DNA of 64,000 nt from Apostichopus japonicus. Its lineage: Eukaryota; Echinodermata; Holothuroidea; Aspidochirotida; Stichopodidae. The translations under genes were made by a program, and so were the position numbers. Positions 30,801-39,400 of this stretch are shown here, in pieces. The number at the start of each line of letters is the position of its first letter. The first letter of the stretch is position 1. The notes under the pieces are model-generated. The model had not been told where the DNA came from, did no database searches, and worked only from the letters and a program-made list of their open reading frames with translations. The DNA is taken from contig NC_092578.1 in NCBI RefSeq assembly GCF_037975245.1, positions 20,166,821-20,230,820 of the forward strand. The letters run 5' to 3'.

Positions 30801-33800
30801 GTTGTTACCAGATTAGCGGAAGAGTTTGTTTGTGCCAATTAAGCAGTAAAGTAGGGGGGTTTTGAGGGGACGAGTTGCGGACAAGTTTTGGACGAGTTTG
30901 GTCAATTAGGACGAGGCCGAGTGTCAAAATGGACAAGATGGTACTGTATATTTGAAGGCAAACATCACAGAATGTGAAGTGTCCAAAGGAACCATATAAT
31001 GCATATTTTTAAGTGAAACTTACCAGGCTTTTAGATGCCACTGCCCTGTGTAGAGGAGTCAGCCACCTACTATCCTTGGTGTTCACACGAGCACCTTAAA
31101 GACATAGATACAATAGAACAAAATAAAACAGTATTGGATAAAATAAAACAAAACTGCAAAAACTGTGCCATTAAGTTATCTCCAAGGATGTGATCCACTC
31201 CCTCTCTTGCCACTTAACCCATGCAAATTATATGAAAGGAGCTGCCAAAAATGGTTATAGGTGGATTCACCTTTGTCTGCTAAAATTGCAACAATCTCAG
31301 ACTCCCCACGAAATGCAGCTGCATGTATTGGGGTCCTCCTCTCCATGTCCTGAGAAATAGAAATGAAAACTACCAAGGTCAATTTATTCTGTTGCAAACA
31401 CAATAGTACAATGTTTTCCATTTGCAATTTCACAAGATATGGTGACTACTAAACATGGTAAGCTACATTCTTATGTCTAAGCCTTTCCTTCATTCCTAAA
31501 TTTATAAGAGGTAGTCAAAGAATATGGCACTATATCACCCAGTGTATAGGAAAGAACATATCTGCAATCAAAATGCACTTTGAAAGTGATGCTGCGGTTC
31601 ATCTGAGAAATGGTACAACAATTCCCATTACATATCGATAACCAACAAACCATACAGGTTATTTTCATGACTAGTTCATTCAATGGGACATTGCACCGAT
31701 AGGTGAGTAGAACCATAGAGATGAAGACTTGCAGATTAAGAAACTATTTCACAGATAACTCAACCAGAATGCAAAAATGCATTGTGGTTTCAATGATGTA
31801 ACATGAGCAGTTTTCTTCAAAAATCTAATGTAATGTATAGTGAGGGTGTACATGTTTACAAGGCTTTCACGATTTGACCTGATGTCCCCATATGACCTTT
31901 GACTTCCACCAAAATTAATAAGCTACTTTTTTTATTCAATGTTTTACACCTTAATACCAAATATGTACATATAAGTACATACAGGGATGGAAGTAAGCAG
32001 GCGCCGAAAAGCGCCTGTAACTTCCCAATGTAAAGATTTACAATCACACACAATTTGGATAAAATTCTTTGGTAAACTTTAACATCAATCTTTGATTTGC
32101 AAACTGTTCATAAGGCATGATGTACAGTAAGCTGTTTAGTCTGGTACTTATAATCATAGCAGCACCCTGTTACAGCTATGTCAATTCTTACACTGTACAG
32201 TATGTCAGACGGACTTTGCTTGGCGCACAGAACAATTCAGCAGGTATAGCAGTATCAGCTCTACTAGTCTACTTTTTATAACATGTGAAAATTCCTTGAT
32301 GTTGGCCTACTTACAGATATTGGCTAAGAGCAAAATATTACCAAAAATTATGAATTGTTTGTAACAAGTTGTAATCACTATATTCTGAGTTTTGGCTGAT
32401 TGAACTCTAAGACTTACTGACAAAAGAGTCTTTAGAGTTGAGATGATTATAATCAAAATCAGTGTTCACAATGATCATTTACCATTGTAAAAAAAGTCAC
32501 TAACGAAGCATATGAAGATGCTGAGATGGTTAGACTGCATTGTGACATTCACTAACAACATTAACATCCAATTTGGTTTGGTATTTATTAAAAAAGTGAA
32601 GAAGTAAAAAGTTTGGGGTCAGAATACAAATACATTCGAATCCAGCATTTCAATGATTCTGTGAAATATTTTACATTGTTCATCACTTTCTTTCACAGAG
32701 ATAAATTTCAATCTCAAAATCTTAGTTTCATCTCTGCCTACACGCAGCTGAGCATAGCATTTGGCTTATAAATATATATTTTTACTGAAGTTGGTTCTTT
32801 TTTATTGCACCTGGTAGTGATTTCAGAACCAGGTAGAACCATGAGAACCTGACCTGGGTTTTATATTCAATGAACATTATTTATTTCCCCACCCAAAATA
32901 CATCCAAAAAAAATCTGTGAAAGATGGATTGCTCATAACTGGCAACTTACTGTACAATTAATATCTTCATTACGGTCAATTAGTAGCTTCACTTCTTCTT
33001 TGTCACCATAAAAAACTGCCTGCACAAGTAAGGGCTGCAAGAAAGACAGACATGGTACCTTGAACAACATGTACACAATAAACCATTGGTATGGTTGCAA
33101 TACGTATATATGCATATTGAATGATTCCCAACAGTCAACTTACAGTAACTGCAAGTATGTTTAATTTTTTAACAATGCTAACCATTGCTCAGGGATGAAT
33201 TTACATCAGATTTTAAGCTTTCCTTGAAGCTGTAATTAGAATAACTTATCGTACTGAATGCATTCTTTGGTCGTTTGATCCTTTGGCAAGCATGACTTGG
33301 GATCAAGACTGCAAGCAGGACAATGTACAGTGTATATGAGTGAAGGCTTTTGTGATTAGAAATGGTACCATGCTGTTAGTGTTCCATATGAACTACTATT
33401 GGAGCAGCATGAAGGGAAAGCCCTACAGTTCCTTATGTCAGCAATGCTCTACATAAATAGTCATTAGTTTGTATCACCTTCTTATTTCATCTTAATTTGT
33501 TATCAAAGAAAGATACACCAAATCTTCATTTCTGAATGAACAGCACACAGATGGGAGGGATAATACATAATCCAAGATAGACCTTAGGCATGTAATTGTT
33601 CTCCAAAAAAGTCAAAGAAGCACTGCAAAAACTGACAGTATCAGAGAAATGCAATTATCCTATTAAATTCCTTATGACCACTGGTGCATAAGTCAATTAA
33701 GGAAATGTGACAAAACATTTTAATGGCATAATTTGTGCACATTAACCATATGAAAGGCTGGTCACAGCCTAAAATGTAAGAGTAACATTAAGAGTGATCC

Positions 33801-34092
33801 AAGAGTACTATGAGTACAGAGTATTTTAAGATAGTTCCTAGGAGACAGCCAATCAAATAATGAGAAAATATCAACTAGCTACTCAGAAACAAACCCCATC
33901 AGTGGTGGTCATATAGTTATAGTAGCCATGGGCTGCTGTATTTATAAGTACTACAATTGCACAGTATAGGACCTCCAGTATACTTACACAGTGTGCTCTT
34001 GTCATTTGGTTTGCAAACAGTAATTCTCCAAACATGGCAGATGGATCCATGAATGAAAATGGATCATCTTTTGTTTGCCAAAAGGGATCCAT
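3785..34092 (-). CDS. ANKRD28: Ankyrin-repeat regulatory subunit of protein phosphatase 6 (ANKRD28/44/52 family), 3' end off the window
   Basis: Twenty-two coding exons on the minus strand join with consistent phases into about 896 residues, almost all ankyrin repeats (TPLHxAAxxGH-type helices). Residue for residue the order follows the vertebrate ANKRD28/ANKRD44 proteins as I remember them (about 1,000-1,050 residues), for example [45 protein letters not shown] and [16 protein letters not shown]. In that family the protein is a cytosolic scaffold that bridges the PP6 catalytic subunit and SAPS subunits to substrates. Every splice junction listed in the exon entries is GT-AG. About 150 C-terminal residues and the stop codon are not found here and should lie beyond the left edge. 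I cannot decide which vertebrate paralogue it matches best; an invertebrate would usually have one pro-orthologue. The family call is firm, while the first and last exons are less certain. Confidence 0.93.
3945..4830. repeat. 79 bp minisatellite
   Basis: About eleven copies of a 79 bp unit (CATAAGAAAGCCTTCAACAC, TTTGCAAGATTTAGTAATCA). Two interleaved subtypes exist: CACTCCTTGGGTGGTC and CACTCTCATTCAGTGGCC. It lies in the intron between ankyrin exons 21 and 22. Confidence 0.95.
6790..7090 (-). repeat. DR1-family dispersed repeat, degenerate copy
   Basis: Diverged copy in minus orientation, recognised by CTCTGTTGACCTCAATCAT followed by the usual gene-order motifs (ACACCTAGTATGAA, TAGACCAACTTC). 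Same orientation as the ankyrin gene. Confidence 0.5.
7448..7593 (-). CDS. ANKRD28: ANKRD28-like exon 21
   Basis: This encodes residues 834-882: [20 protein letters not shown] and [18 protein letters not shown]. It matches TPLHAAAFTDHVECLQLLLS and GKTPLMMAAENG. The acceptor is CTTCAG, the donor GTAAGA; it leaves phase 1. Confidence 0.94.
8388..8702. repeat. 48-50 bp minisatellite
   Basis: About six copies of a unit with AAGGGCATTAGCATGCATAG and AATGAAAATGGTTGATAAGG, directly before ankyrin exon 20 on the plus map. Copies are imperfect. Confidence 0.9.
8770..8853 (-). CDS. ANKRD28: ANKRD28-like exon 20
   Basis: This encodes residues 806-833 ([20 protein letters not shown], then DSKG), matching INDNEGAAEMLIDTLGASIVNATDSKG. 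The acceptor is TCACAG, the donor GTAAGT; it leaves phase 2, splitting an Arg codon. Confidence 0.94.
9662..9749 (-). CDS. ANKRD28: ANKRD28-like exon 19
   Basis: This encodes residues 777-805 ([12 protein letters not shown], then [15 protein letters not shown]), matching [12 protein letters not shown] and TEGNAFSPLHCAV. The acceptor is CCACAG, the donor GTAAGT; it leaves phase 2. Confidence 0.95.
10082..10286 (-). CDS. ANKRD28: ANKRD28-like exon 18
   Basis: This encodes residues 709-776: [40 protein letters not shown] and [11 protein letters not shown]. It matches [35 protein letters not shown] and [12 protein letters not shown]. The acceptor is TTGTAG, the donor GTAAGA; it leaves phase 1. 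Confidence 0.95.
10753..10958 (-). CDS. ANKRD28: ANKRD28-like exon 17
   Basis: This encodes residues 640-708: [40 protein letters not shown] and HHRTALHRG. The vertebrate proteins have GQTPLMLSVLNGHTD and GRTALHRG here. The acceptor is TTACAG, the donor GTAATA; it is phase 0. Confidence 0.94.
11342..11543 (-). CDS. ANKRD28: ANKRD28-like exon 16
   Basis: This encodes residues 573-639: [40 protein letters not shown] and [11 protein letters not shown]. It is very close to ANKRD44 ([20 protein letters not shown]). The acceptor is GTGCAG, the donor GTAAGT; it leaves phase 1. Confidence 0.95.
11729..12425. repeat. 36 bp diverged minisatellite
   Basis: About 19 diverged copies of a 36 bp unit (ACTTAATACACTACTCATGG, AGATATCAGGCTTGTG) in the intron between ankyrin exons 15 and 16. 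The open frames across it are repeat artefacts. Confidence 0.92.
12718..12786 (-). CDS. ANKRD28: ANKRD28-like exon 15
   Basis: This encodes residues 550-572 ([20 protein letters not shown], then HLA), the weakly conserved linker before SPLHLAAY in vertebrates. The joined linker length (GHH to PLHLA) is close to ANKRD44, so no exon needs to be missing in the 4.3 kb intron. The acceptor is CTACAG, the donor GTAAGC; it is phase 0. Confidence 0.85.
13010..13760 (-). repeat. DR1-family dispersed repeat, diverged long copy
   Basis: Minus orientation. About four to five internal 130-150 bp subunits are visible (GTTTACAAGATTTATTGACT, GACCTCAAATG, TTTTCAGAGTTTGATCTTTG). It ends with an ACATACATACACATG tract equivalent to the (GT)n head of the family. 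Lies in the intron between ankyrin exons 14 and 15. Confidence 0.6.
14947..15165. repeat. 30 bp minisatellite
   Basis: Seven copies of a 30 bp unit (GGCCCCTGAAACCATAGCTA, CACCACTGAA). The unit length is a multiple of three, which creates a spurious Ala/Val/Gly-rich open frame on the minus strand. Confidence 0.93.
16215..16430 (-). repeat. DR1-family dispersed repeat, diverged copy
   Basis: Minus orientation. It shows TTTACAAGGTTTTCAGACTT, TTTGACCTATTAAC and TTGACTTCCACAAC, the family's characteristic blocks. Lies in the same intron as the copy at 13 kb. Confidence 0.55.
17072..17183 (-). CDS. ANKRD28: ANKRD28-like exon 14
   Basis: This encodes residues 512-549 ([30 protein letters not shown]), equivalent to [31 protein letters not shown]. 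The acceptor is CCATAG, the donor GTCAGT; it is phase 0. Confidence 0.92.
18040..18249 (-). CDS. ANKRD28: ANKRD28-like exon 13
   Basis: This encodes residues 442-511: [40 protein letters not shown] and [13 protein letters not shown]. The vertebrate proteins have GRSPLHYAAANCNYQCLFAL at the same place. The acceptor is CTACAG, the donor GTAAGT; it leaves phase 2. Confidence 0.94.
18786..18849 (-). CDS. ANKRD28: ANKRD28-like exon 12
   Basis: This short exon encodes residues 421-441 ([20 protein letters not shown]), the equivalent of [22 protein letters not shown]. The donor is GTAAGT; it leaves phase 2. It is too short to show up as an open frame. Confidence 0.9.
19640..19722 (-). CDS. ANKRD28: ANKRD28-like exon 11
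   Basis: This encodes residues 393-420 ([16 protein letters not shown], then CCKKLLDS), matching KRGIHGMFPLHLAALSG and CCRKLLSS of vertebrate ANKRD28. The acceptor is CCACAG, the donor GTGAGT; it leaves phase 1. Confidence 0.94.
19880..20566 (-). repeat. DR1-family dispersed repeat, near-complete copy
   Basis: Four internal subunits of about 145 bp (GAGATATCGTGTTACGAGGT, TTCACAATTTGACCCCTGG, AAATGACCTTTGACCTCC), then a CA-rich microsatellite and a head ending TTTATCATCGAAAC. Read on the minus strand it starts with the head and (GT)n. Two subunits carry the perfect 13-mer AGGTCAAAGGTCA (20066-20078 and 20354-20366). It is the counterpart of 49803-50480. Confidence 0.88.
20740..20854 (-). CDS. 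ANKRD28: ANKRD28-like exon 10
   Basis: This encodes residues 355-392 ([20 protein letters not shown]). The acceptor is GTGCAG and the donor GTAAGT; it leaves phase 2. The 3.5 kb intron before it holds the largest minisatellite of this gene. Confidence 0.92.
21110..23190. repeat. 25 bp minisatellite with higher-order structure, about 80 copies
   Basis: The unit is about GTTGTGCTCACCATATCTAA plus GGTAG. Rare variants (AAGTTAGGATG, ATTTAAGGTATGATG, ACAATAAGG) recur 471 bp apart, and later about 770 and 130 bp apart, so multi-unit blocks were duplicated. Read on the ankyrin gene's sense (minus) strand, almost every unit contains ATG|GTGAGC, a good 5' splice-site match. Confidence 0.96.
24368..24533 (-). 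CDS. ANKRD28: ANKRD28-like exon 9
   Basis: This encodes residues 300-354: [20 protein letters not shown] and [20 protein letters not shown]. These match the distinctive AAASTHGALCLELL and HGRFSRSQTI of the family. The donor is GTGAGT; it leaves phase 1. Confidence 0.94.
24632..25562. repeat. 50 bp minisatellite
   Basis: About 18 highly uniform copies of a 50 bp unit (TAGGTGACAGAGAGTCCCAC, TGAAATGTATTGTTTGTCTC) in the intron between ankyrin exons 8 and 9. A subtype with GCCAGTCTCTGTACCTTC appears at intervals. The uniformity suggests recent expansion. Confidence 0.96.
25752..25845. repeat. 46 bp tandem duplication
   Basis: Two copies of a segment starting TTGTTAAGCTTTC and running to AATAATTCATGAG, differing at one base, immediately before ankyrin exon 8 on the plus map. 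Confidence 0.85.
25878..26003 (-). CDS. ANKRD28: ANKRD28-like exon 8
   Basis: This encodes residues 258-299, containing [20 protein letters not shown] and the start of the following repeat. The acceptor is CTGTAG, the donor is GTAAGT, and it is phase 0 at both ends. Confidence 0.92.
26728..26870 (-). CDS. ANKRD28: ANKRD28-like exon 7
   Basis: This encodes residues 210-257, [20 protein letters not shown] then [20 protein letters not shown]. The acceptor is CTGCAG and the donor GTGAGA; it restores phase 0. Confidence 0.93.
27295..27473. mobile_element. MITE-like palindromic element (about 180 bp)
   Basis: Ends are inverted repeats: CAAGGGACGAAATA at the left and TATTTCGTCCCTTG at the right. 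Inside, TGCTAATCAA and TTGATTAGCA face each other and GCTAAT recurs. This is the structure of a small non-autonomous DNA transposon. It lies in the intron between ankyrin exons 6 and 7. No clear target duplication was identified. Confidence 0.6.
27611..27698 (-). CDS. ANKRD28: ANKRD28-like exon 6
   Basis: This encodes residues 181-209 ([15 protein letters not shown] followed by [14 protein letters not shown]), matching the fifth-repeat region of vertebrate ANKRD28. The acceptor is TTACAG and the donor GTAATT; it leaves phase 1. Confidence 0.94.
28262..28462 (-). CDS. ANKRD28: ANKRD28-like exon 5
   Basis: This encodes residues 114-180: two ankyrin repeats including the invariant stretch [17 protein letters not shown] and then [20 protein letters not shown]. 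The acceptor is TTGTAG and the donor GTATTA; it is phase 0 at both ends. It is the best-conserved exon of the gene. Confidence 0.95.
29157..30946. mobile_element. Pogo/Tc1-like non-autonomous DNA transposon (1.79 kb)
   Basis: The left end CAGTACCCTCTCGCCTATTT and the right end, read inverted (CAGTACCATCTTGTCCATTT), form an imperfect TIR continuing into TTGACA. Each end is flanked by TA, the expected target duplication of Tc1/mariner/pogo elements. Repeated GGACGAG/GGACAAG motifs lie just inside both ends. I see no transposase reading frame. A G-run (30101-30118) and another G-rich tract (30207-30242) are inside. It sits in the intron between ankyrin exons 4 and 5. Confidence 0.72.
29268..29365. 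repeat. Dispersed segment shared with 42656-42783
   Basis: Contains CTGGCAATCTAGGTCATGTC, CAGGCCTGACACCTGTTAAT and CAAACTGCCA. A second copy in the same orientation lies inside the other TIR element on this window. The two copies are clearly homologous but diverged. Confidence 0.75.
31024..31094 (-). CDS. ANKRD28: ANKRD28-like exon 4
   Basis: This encodes residues 90-113 ([20 protein letters not shown]), nearly identical to the vertebrate [20 protein letters not shown]. It completes the split Gly, and the GTAAGT donor leaves phase 0. Confidence 0.94.
31271..31349 (-). CDS. ANKRD28: ANKRD28-like exon 3
   Basis: This encodes residues 64-89, ankyrin repeat [20 protein letters not shown]. It has a TCTCAG acceptor, a GTGAAT donor, and leaves phase 1 (a Gly codon is split). 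Confidence 0.93.
31855..31965 (-). repeat. DR1-family dispersed repeat, single subunit
   Basis: One subunit in minus orientation (GTTTACAAGGCTTTCACGAT, ATATGACCTTTGACTTCCAC). Here the DR1 has one changed base. Confidence 0.75.
31983..32027. other. Hairpin-forming palindrome
   Basis: GGAAGT, CAGGCGC, a short loop CGAAAA, GCGCCTG and ACTTCC form a near-perfect stem. It lies in the ankyrin gene intron between exons 2 and 3, next to a partial copy of the dispersed repeat. No function can be assigned. Confidence 0.6.
32951..33034 (-). CDS. ANKRD28: ANKRD28-like exon 2
   Basis: This encodes residues 36-63, the cap before the first ankyrin repeat ([17 protein letters not shown]), matching LVQAIFNGDPDEVRALI of the vertebrate proteins. 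It has a TTGCAG acceptor, a GTAAGT donor and is phase 0 at both ends. Confidence 0.92.
33988..34092 (-). CDS. ANKRD28: ANKRD28-like candidate first coding exon
   Basis: This encodes residues 1-35, starting [10 protein letters not shown] and ending TRAHC, followed by a strong GTAAGT donor in phase 0. That is exactly the phase needed by the next exon. An in-frame TAA lies 61 bases upstream of the ATG (34153-34155), so this is the first available Met. The peptide does not resemble the short MAFLKLRDQ-type vertebrate start, so the choice rests on phase and splice signal only. A different upstream first exon is possible. Confidence 0.5.
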
Positions 34093-36050
34093 AATCCTAT
34101 TATACTTAAGTATATCACAAACAGTAAAAAGGTCTATAAATGCATCAGTACATTAGTGCTCATATCTTCTAAAAGATAAACGATTACCAGCAAAGCAATG
34201 TATTATGTAAAGACTGGATATTTTACAGAGTAGAACAAACTCAAAACTAGCGAACACAGCACATAATGCTTCCTCTTTGATAGCAGTTTGTTCCAGACTG
34301 GACAGTCACAGATGCTTAAACTTACTCCAAAGGTAAAGAACAATGATGCAAAAGCCAATAGGAAAGACAAACTGAGTTGTAGGGAAATCAAACAGAATTG
34401 AACAAATTAGATGGAAATTGTGGAAGTTAGAACGATTCTCAAGTAACCAACATATCACACAACTACATTACTGTAGAATTCAGTGTTGTGTGCAAGAGTG
34501 CAATAGAAGCACAACTCTTGTTAGGTATCCTACAGTGGAATACGAAACACTAGAGAAGTTAGGAATATCAGCAACAGAGACATCCCACTTAAGATAATGT
34601 CTGATGTAACAGTAAAGTGATGTTATAAATTCAAAATATGCCAAGTGAATTCAATCCAAGTACACACCCCACATATACAGTAGTATAAAAACCACAAACA
34701 TCCACCATGTTGTAAAAATGATTGGGTGCTCAGAATTTGTACTTTGAATCCAAAGCAGACTTGTATGGATAACAGTAGGTGTGAGCACAAACAGTTGTTA
34801 CCAGTAAGATTCATTAGAAAGTATTTCTATCCATATTGCAACAACAAACTTGGACCCTCGTTAGTCGCAGATACTTCAAAATCCTACATGGGCACCAACA
34901 CACTACACTGAGTCACGTTGGGAGAAAATTAAGCACATCCTGAAAGTAGACAATCGATATTCACTGTACTTTCATTAATGGCGCTCACAAACAAATATCA
35001 ACAAAATTGGATCCATCCTGGCTGAATGAATCCAATCTTGAGATACTATATATTACAGAGAATAATAGAGGGAGCGATACCAGTTTACAGTACTACAGAA
35101 AGATACTGTACTCCAAGGGAATTTTTACTATGTGCAATGCCAATACCACCAGTATAGTACATGTGTACTGTACTTGAACAACTGAATGGACAAAAAGCCA
35201 TATTCTTTGAAGAGTGACTCCCAGGTCACAGGCTTTTTGGTGGAACCATGGGTTACTTGATGGGAACCTGGACAAGTTTTAATTTATGATTTAAGCAATT
35301 TCAAAGGCTGGAACCTGGACCAGTTTGTAATTTATATTTTGAGCAAATTTCAAAGGCTGGAATTGTGTAATTATCAATGAGATGTGAAGTAAGCTTTTGA
35401 GGACCAGGAACCACATCCTTTGAAAAGTGGCACCTGGTCCACATGACTTTCAGGGGAATCAGGAGTCACCTGATTGTAACCAGAGGCCACTTGAGTGTGA
35501 CCTGTGACCATTTTCCATGTATAATTAGGTTTCCGTATTTTCGTATAAATCTCGGGCCTAGACAAATAGGGTCGCCACTCACCACAGGATCGTAGAATTT
35601 TAGCTTTGGTGAATAGAAAATGAACTACGCTCGACATTTTGGCGAGTGACTTGTGGGCTAGTCAAACCCCAATATTTGCAAGACTATCTCTACAAACATA
35701 TTACACAATGATAAAGGCAGTACCTTGGCAAAGCAAGTTAAAGTTGTTAACTGATTTTGTCAATGACAAATCTCAATGCCAATTAACTTATTACAATGGT
35801 TTGCTATCTGCACATGCATTATGTACGGGACTCTTTGATGTGCGGAGGTTGCTCACAAACTTCACCAAGCATTTATAAACATAAAGAGAAATCATCATTT
35901 AATATATCATAAAAAATTTATTACAAGGAAAGATTTGAGCATATGAAGTAAGATTTAAAGGCATTCATACATTTTATGTTCATATTCATTTCTAAACCAA
36001 TAAAAAGTTTGTTGAACATAGATATCAGGGCTCATTTTTAAGAAAATGTT
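34093..36050. other. Upstream flank of the ankyrin gene; no clear gene
   Basis: AT-rich sequence with a local diverged repeat at about 35210-35520 (TTTCAAAGGCTGGAACCTGG). On the minus strand, an ATG in CCAAAATGTCGAG context (35637) is followed 55 nt later by a good GTGAGT donor (35582). This could be an upstream first exon of the ankyrin gene, but no phase-compatible acceptor joins it to the exon at 34.0 kb as a coding exon. Confidence 0.35.
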
Positions 36051-36492
36051 AAGGTTGTCCTTGGGACGACCTTGTTTTCATATTTGGTTGTCCGAAGGAT
36101 TTTTTGGTTATCCAAATGAAAGCACTTTTACTGTGGCATGCCCACATGTATAGTATAGTACTACATACAAGTTGTACGTTGTACTCCAGCTACTGTAGCT
36201 TGTCATCTGTGCGTGCGGCTGTTAGGTAGAAAGCAAGCGTGTTCGGGCCACCAGGGTCTATACTCTGTAATGTACGCAGTATATGGTACTGTATATAACC
36301 ATTAGTTCATATGAACAGTATGCACATAACAGCTAAAGTGTAGGATTTCCCCACATTATGGAACGCACCAAAATGTGATTTATTTCTTACATTAGCTACT
36401 ATGGGCGAATTTTAAAGAATAGGGATTTCCAAGTTTTGTTCGAAGTGTTTGACACAAATGGCAAATAAGCTAGTCGTCCGTCGGACAACCTA
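36051..36492. mobile_element. Small TIR element (about 440 bp)
   Basis: The left end AGGTTGTCCTTGGGACGACC and the right end, read inverted (AGGTTGTCCGACGGACGACT), form a 20 bp TIR that is itself nearly palindromic (GTCC/GGAC). No reading frame and no clear target duplication. Superfamily unknown. Confidence 0.6.
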
Positions 36493-39400
36493 AGCAGGGG
36501 AATTGAAATAGGGGAAGCCACCACGATAACCACCAAACTTTACTTCAACATTCATATTGACACAGACCTGTTGAGTGTTGACTTTCCTGGTTGTGTCCTT
36601 GTGGATCTCCCTTAAAAACATAATCCATTTCTCTTTTAGAGATACAATTGTTTAATAATCCTTGCGTTCTGCTGCGCTAACATTACCCCTTCAATCAACT
36701 TATGAAGAGGTGCCATGAAAAACCAAAACTGTTTATGTATGTCACTCTTCATATTGCTCTTATTGTTGTAGTCGGATTTTGCCATTTCACCATAATGTTC
36801 AATCATCGCCCAAGATTTTGGGGACGGAAATTTCTAAATCTGTCTTTGTTGTGAAAGTAGGTAAATCTGTCTTTTTTGTGAAAGTAGGTTGGCGGGTCTT
36901 GCAAACGTACAATACTGTTCTGTTCGAATTTTCTAGTTTGTGCAATTCATACATTCATGTAACAGAAAAAAATAAATTTGGGAAATTTATACTAATATGC
37001 TGTGAAAGAATGACATTTGTCTATTCGAATTGGAAAGCACAGTTTGCAAGTACTGTATATTTACTTCAAAGTCACAGGTCTTTTGATCAGTGCAAAATAT
37101 CATGCAGAAACAATATCATGCAGAAACAAGTTTTTCAATAACAACAGGGAATAATTTAGTATTGAAAGATTTTCGAAAGGTTCTGAAGTTTTCCTCTCAG
37201 TGGAAATTGTACTTTTTGTGAAAAACTTGCTATAGGCCTACATATTTAATTCCTGTGAAGAAAACTGCTACACAATTTACACTTGCAAGTGTACCTTGAC
37301 CATTTTGTACAGCATTTTGCGATGTGATACTGGATAAAATATTCCCTGTACAAGTTTTAACCTTGATAAAGAGGCATCATTGAAAAAACGACTGGGAGAG
37401 GGTCAGGACTTGACAAAACTGATGACACCAAAGATTTTTGCTGTTGTTCCCTGTTTTAGACAAAGTACTATCCTGCTCTCCAAAAATGCCATCCTGACCT
37501 TTAGCTTGTCCTGCTTTTACATACACTCAATGGCTGTTAAAACCTACCATTGCTGCTCAGTTCAAAATGATCATGAATGTGAGACTTATCAGTCATGAGC
37601 AGAGTAGTGCGATACAAGCAGAACCAGATTAGGCCCAAAGTCTCAATACATGTTTGCTGATGAATCTCGGAAAACAAACTGCAGAAGCAGATTCAATGTT
37701 TTTTATTCTAAATGAACTCTGACCAGGTGGGTTTAATGGAGAAAAGCTGCCGCAATCGGAAAAAAAAAGAAATTTATTCTGTTACCCTTATGGTGCGAAC
37801 AATTTACCGTAAAATCACTGTGATTGCCCATATCAGCATGTTCATTACACAAATGTTACCGAAAATATACTTGTATTGTCCACTTGTAAGTCCATTGCCT
37901 AACGGACGTAAACAAAACAGAAAGAATTGATTGGCGCGTGATCTGTTGGGTGGGGCTTGCAAATTTTTAGTGAAGCTTGTAGAACCTACGGACTCGATAA
38001 AAATCTGGCGAATTTTATTCGGCTCAAATTGTGTAACGACAGATAACTCAATAAAAATAACGATTATTAATATAAAAATTGCGTAGAACGGTGTTATTTT
38101 GACTGAGCTTTTAGGGCAGTAAGCTAGAAAAGATTGTGGTTAAAATTTGGCAAACACACATTGAGACTTTAAAGAGATGTAAGCCCTCTATGGTTTTGTA
38201 GTGACCTCATAGTAGCATTGGTGCAAAATGACAGAGTACCAAGCATTTGGTTGTGTAAACAGGAGAGGGGAAGAAGGAGCGGGGAAGGGGAAACAATCTT
38301 TTGTTACTCTGCACAGGAAATGTATGTGTTGAAGTGTGACATGTGGCTCACTTACGTCATGAAATCAGCTGGAACTGTCGTAATTCAAACAAAATGGCGA
38401 ATGCCAAAGGTGACAATTTCATCAATTTTTAAGGTATTAAGGTTTGTGTTGCTCAGTCGAAAGGAGAGTACTGCAAAATGGTATTCTCTTAGTAAAAAGT
38501 TTAGGCTATATTTCTCCTTTAATTTAAGCATTGACTTTTTGTACAGTTTGAGCATACTACCAAGTGCGAACTACATAATTACTGTACATATAAGCTAGGC
38601 ATGTTAGCTAGCCAAATGTTCCCCTTCACCTCAAAGGATTAACGTTTTTAAGTGTATCGTGAAATGTATTTTATGAGTTTCCGTAGTATTATCTATTACG
38701 CAATATTTGCTGTAACTTTGTTTGGCCATACTTCAAATTGTTCAGCTTCAGCTACTTATTTATTCATCCACGTTTGAACAAAGTCCTTACGTAATTGGCT
38801 TGTTGAACCCACGTGATTTGTGTTAGGTAATTAGTCCTTTCCAGTGTCCATATATTGGGCGCACACGAAAAAAGGACTACTGGCGTTGGTTGCGTAGTAT
38901 ATTTTACATGCCAGACTTAAATTACTTGTATCTTGTGAAATGGTTAGATTTACACAAGTATTACTGTTTGTAATAGGGACCAGTTGGATTGGTTTTTGAT
39001 GTTCTTGATGTTTAAAGGGCAAAAAGAGATATGTTGGTGCTTATACATAATAAGTTATATGCTTTCTTTGTGTGTAATTGTTCATTGACATTCGTGCAAT
39101 AGTGAAATTTGTCAATATTTTCCTATAGTCTGGTACCCTCGTGCTGGAATGGCTTGCATGGCCATTACCTGCTTTTTTTAATGTCATACCAGTGGAACGA
39201 ACAAAATTGGCATACTGTTGTATACATATATGTAGCTGCACTAGTAGACACTGTAGTTGCTGTACATGTTCCAAAGTTAAATTGTTACTGCTTAAACTAT
39301 CACAATTTTAACACATACTGTAGGCCTTTATGCCACAGTGAAACATCAAATTTGTTTGGAGAAACTTTTGTGGCTTGCTCCACCTGTTTAGAAAAATTTC

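Noticed and set aside
35374-35637. Minus-strand frame starting MSSVVHFLFTK with a good donor after 55 nt
   Set aside because: Possible untranslated or alternative first exon, but no acceptor joins it in coding phase to the exon at 34.0 kb, so it is not called as coding.
38218-38598. 126-codon open frame in the gap between the genes
   Set aside because: No recognisable domain, no splice or promoter context; length is within chance for an AT-rich 13 kb gap.
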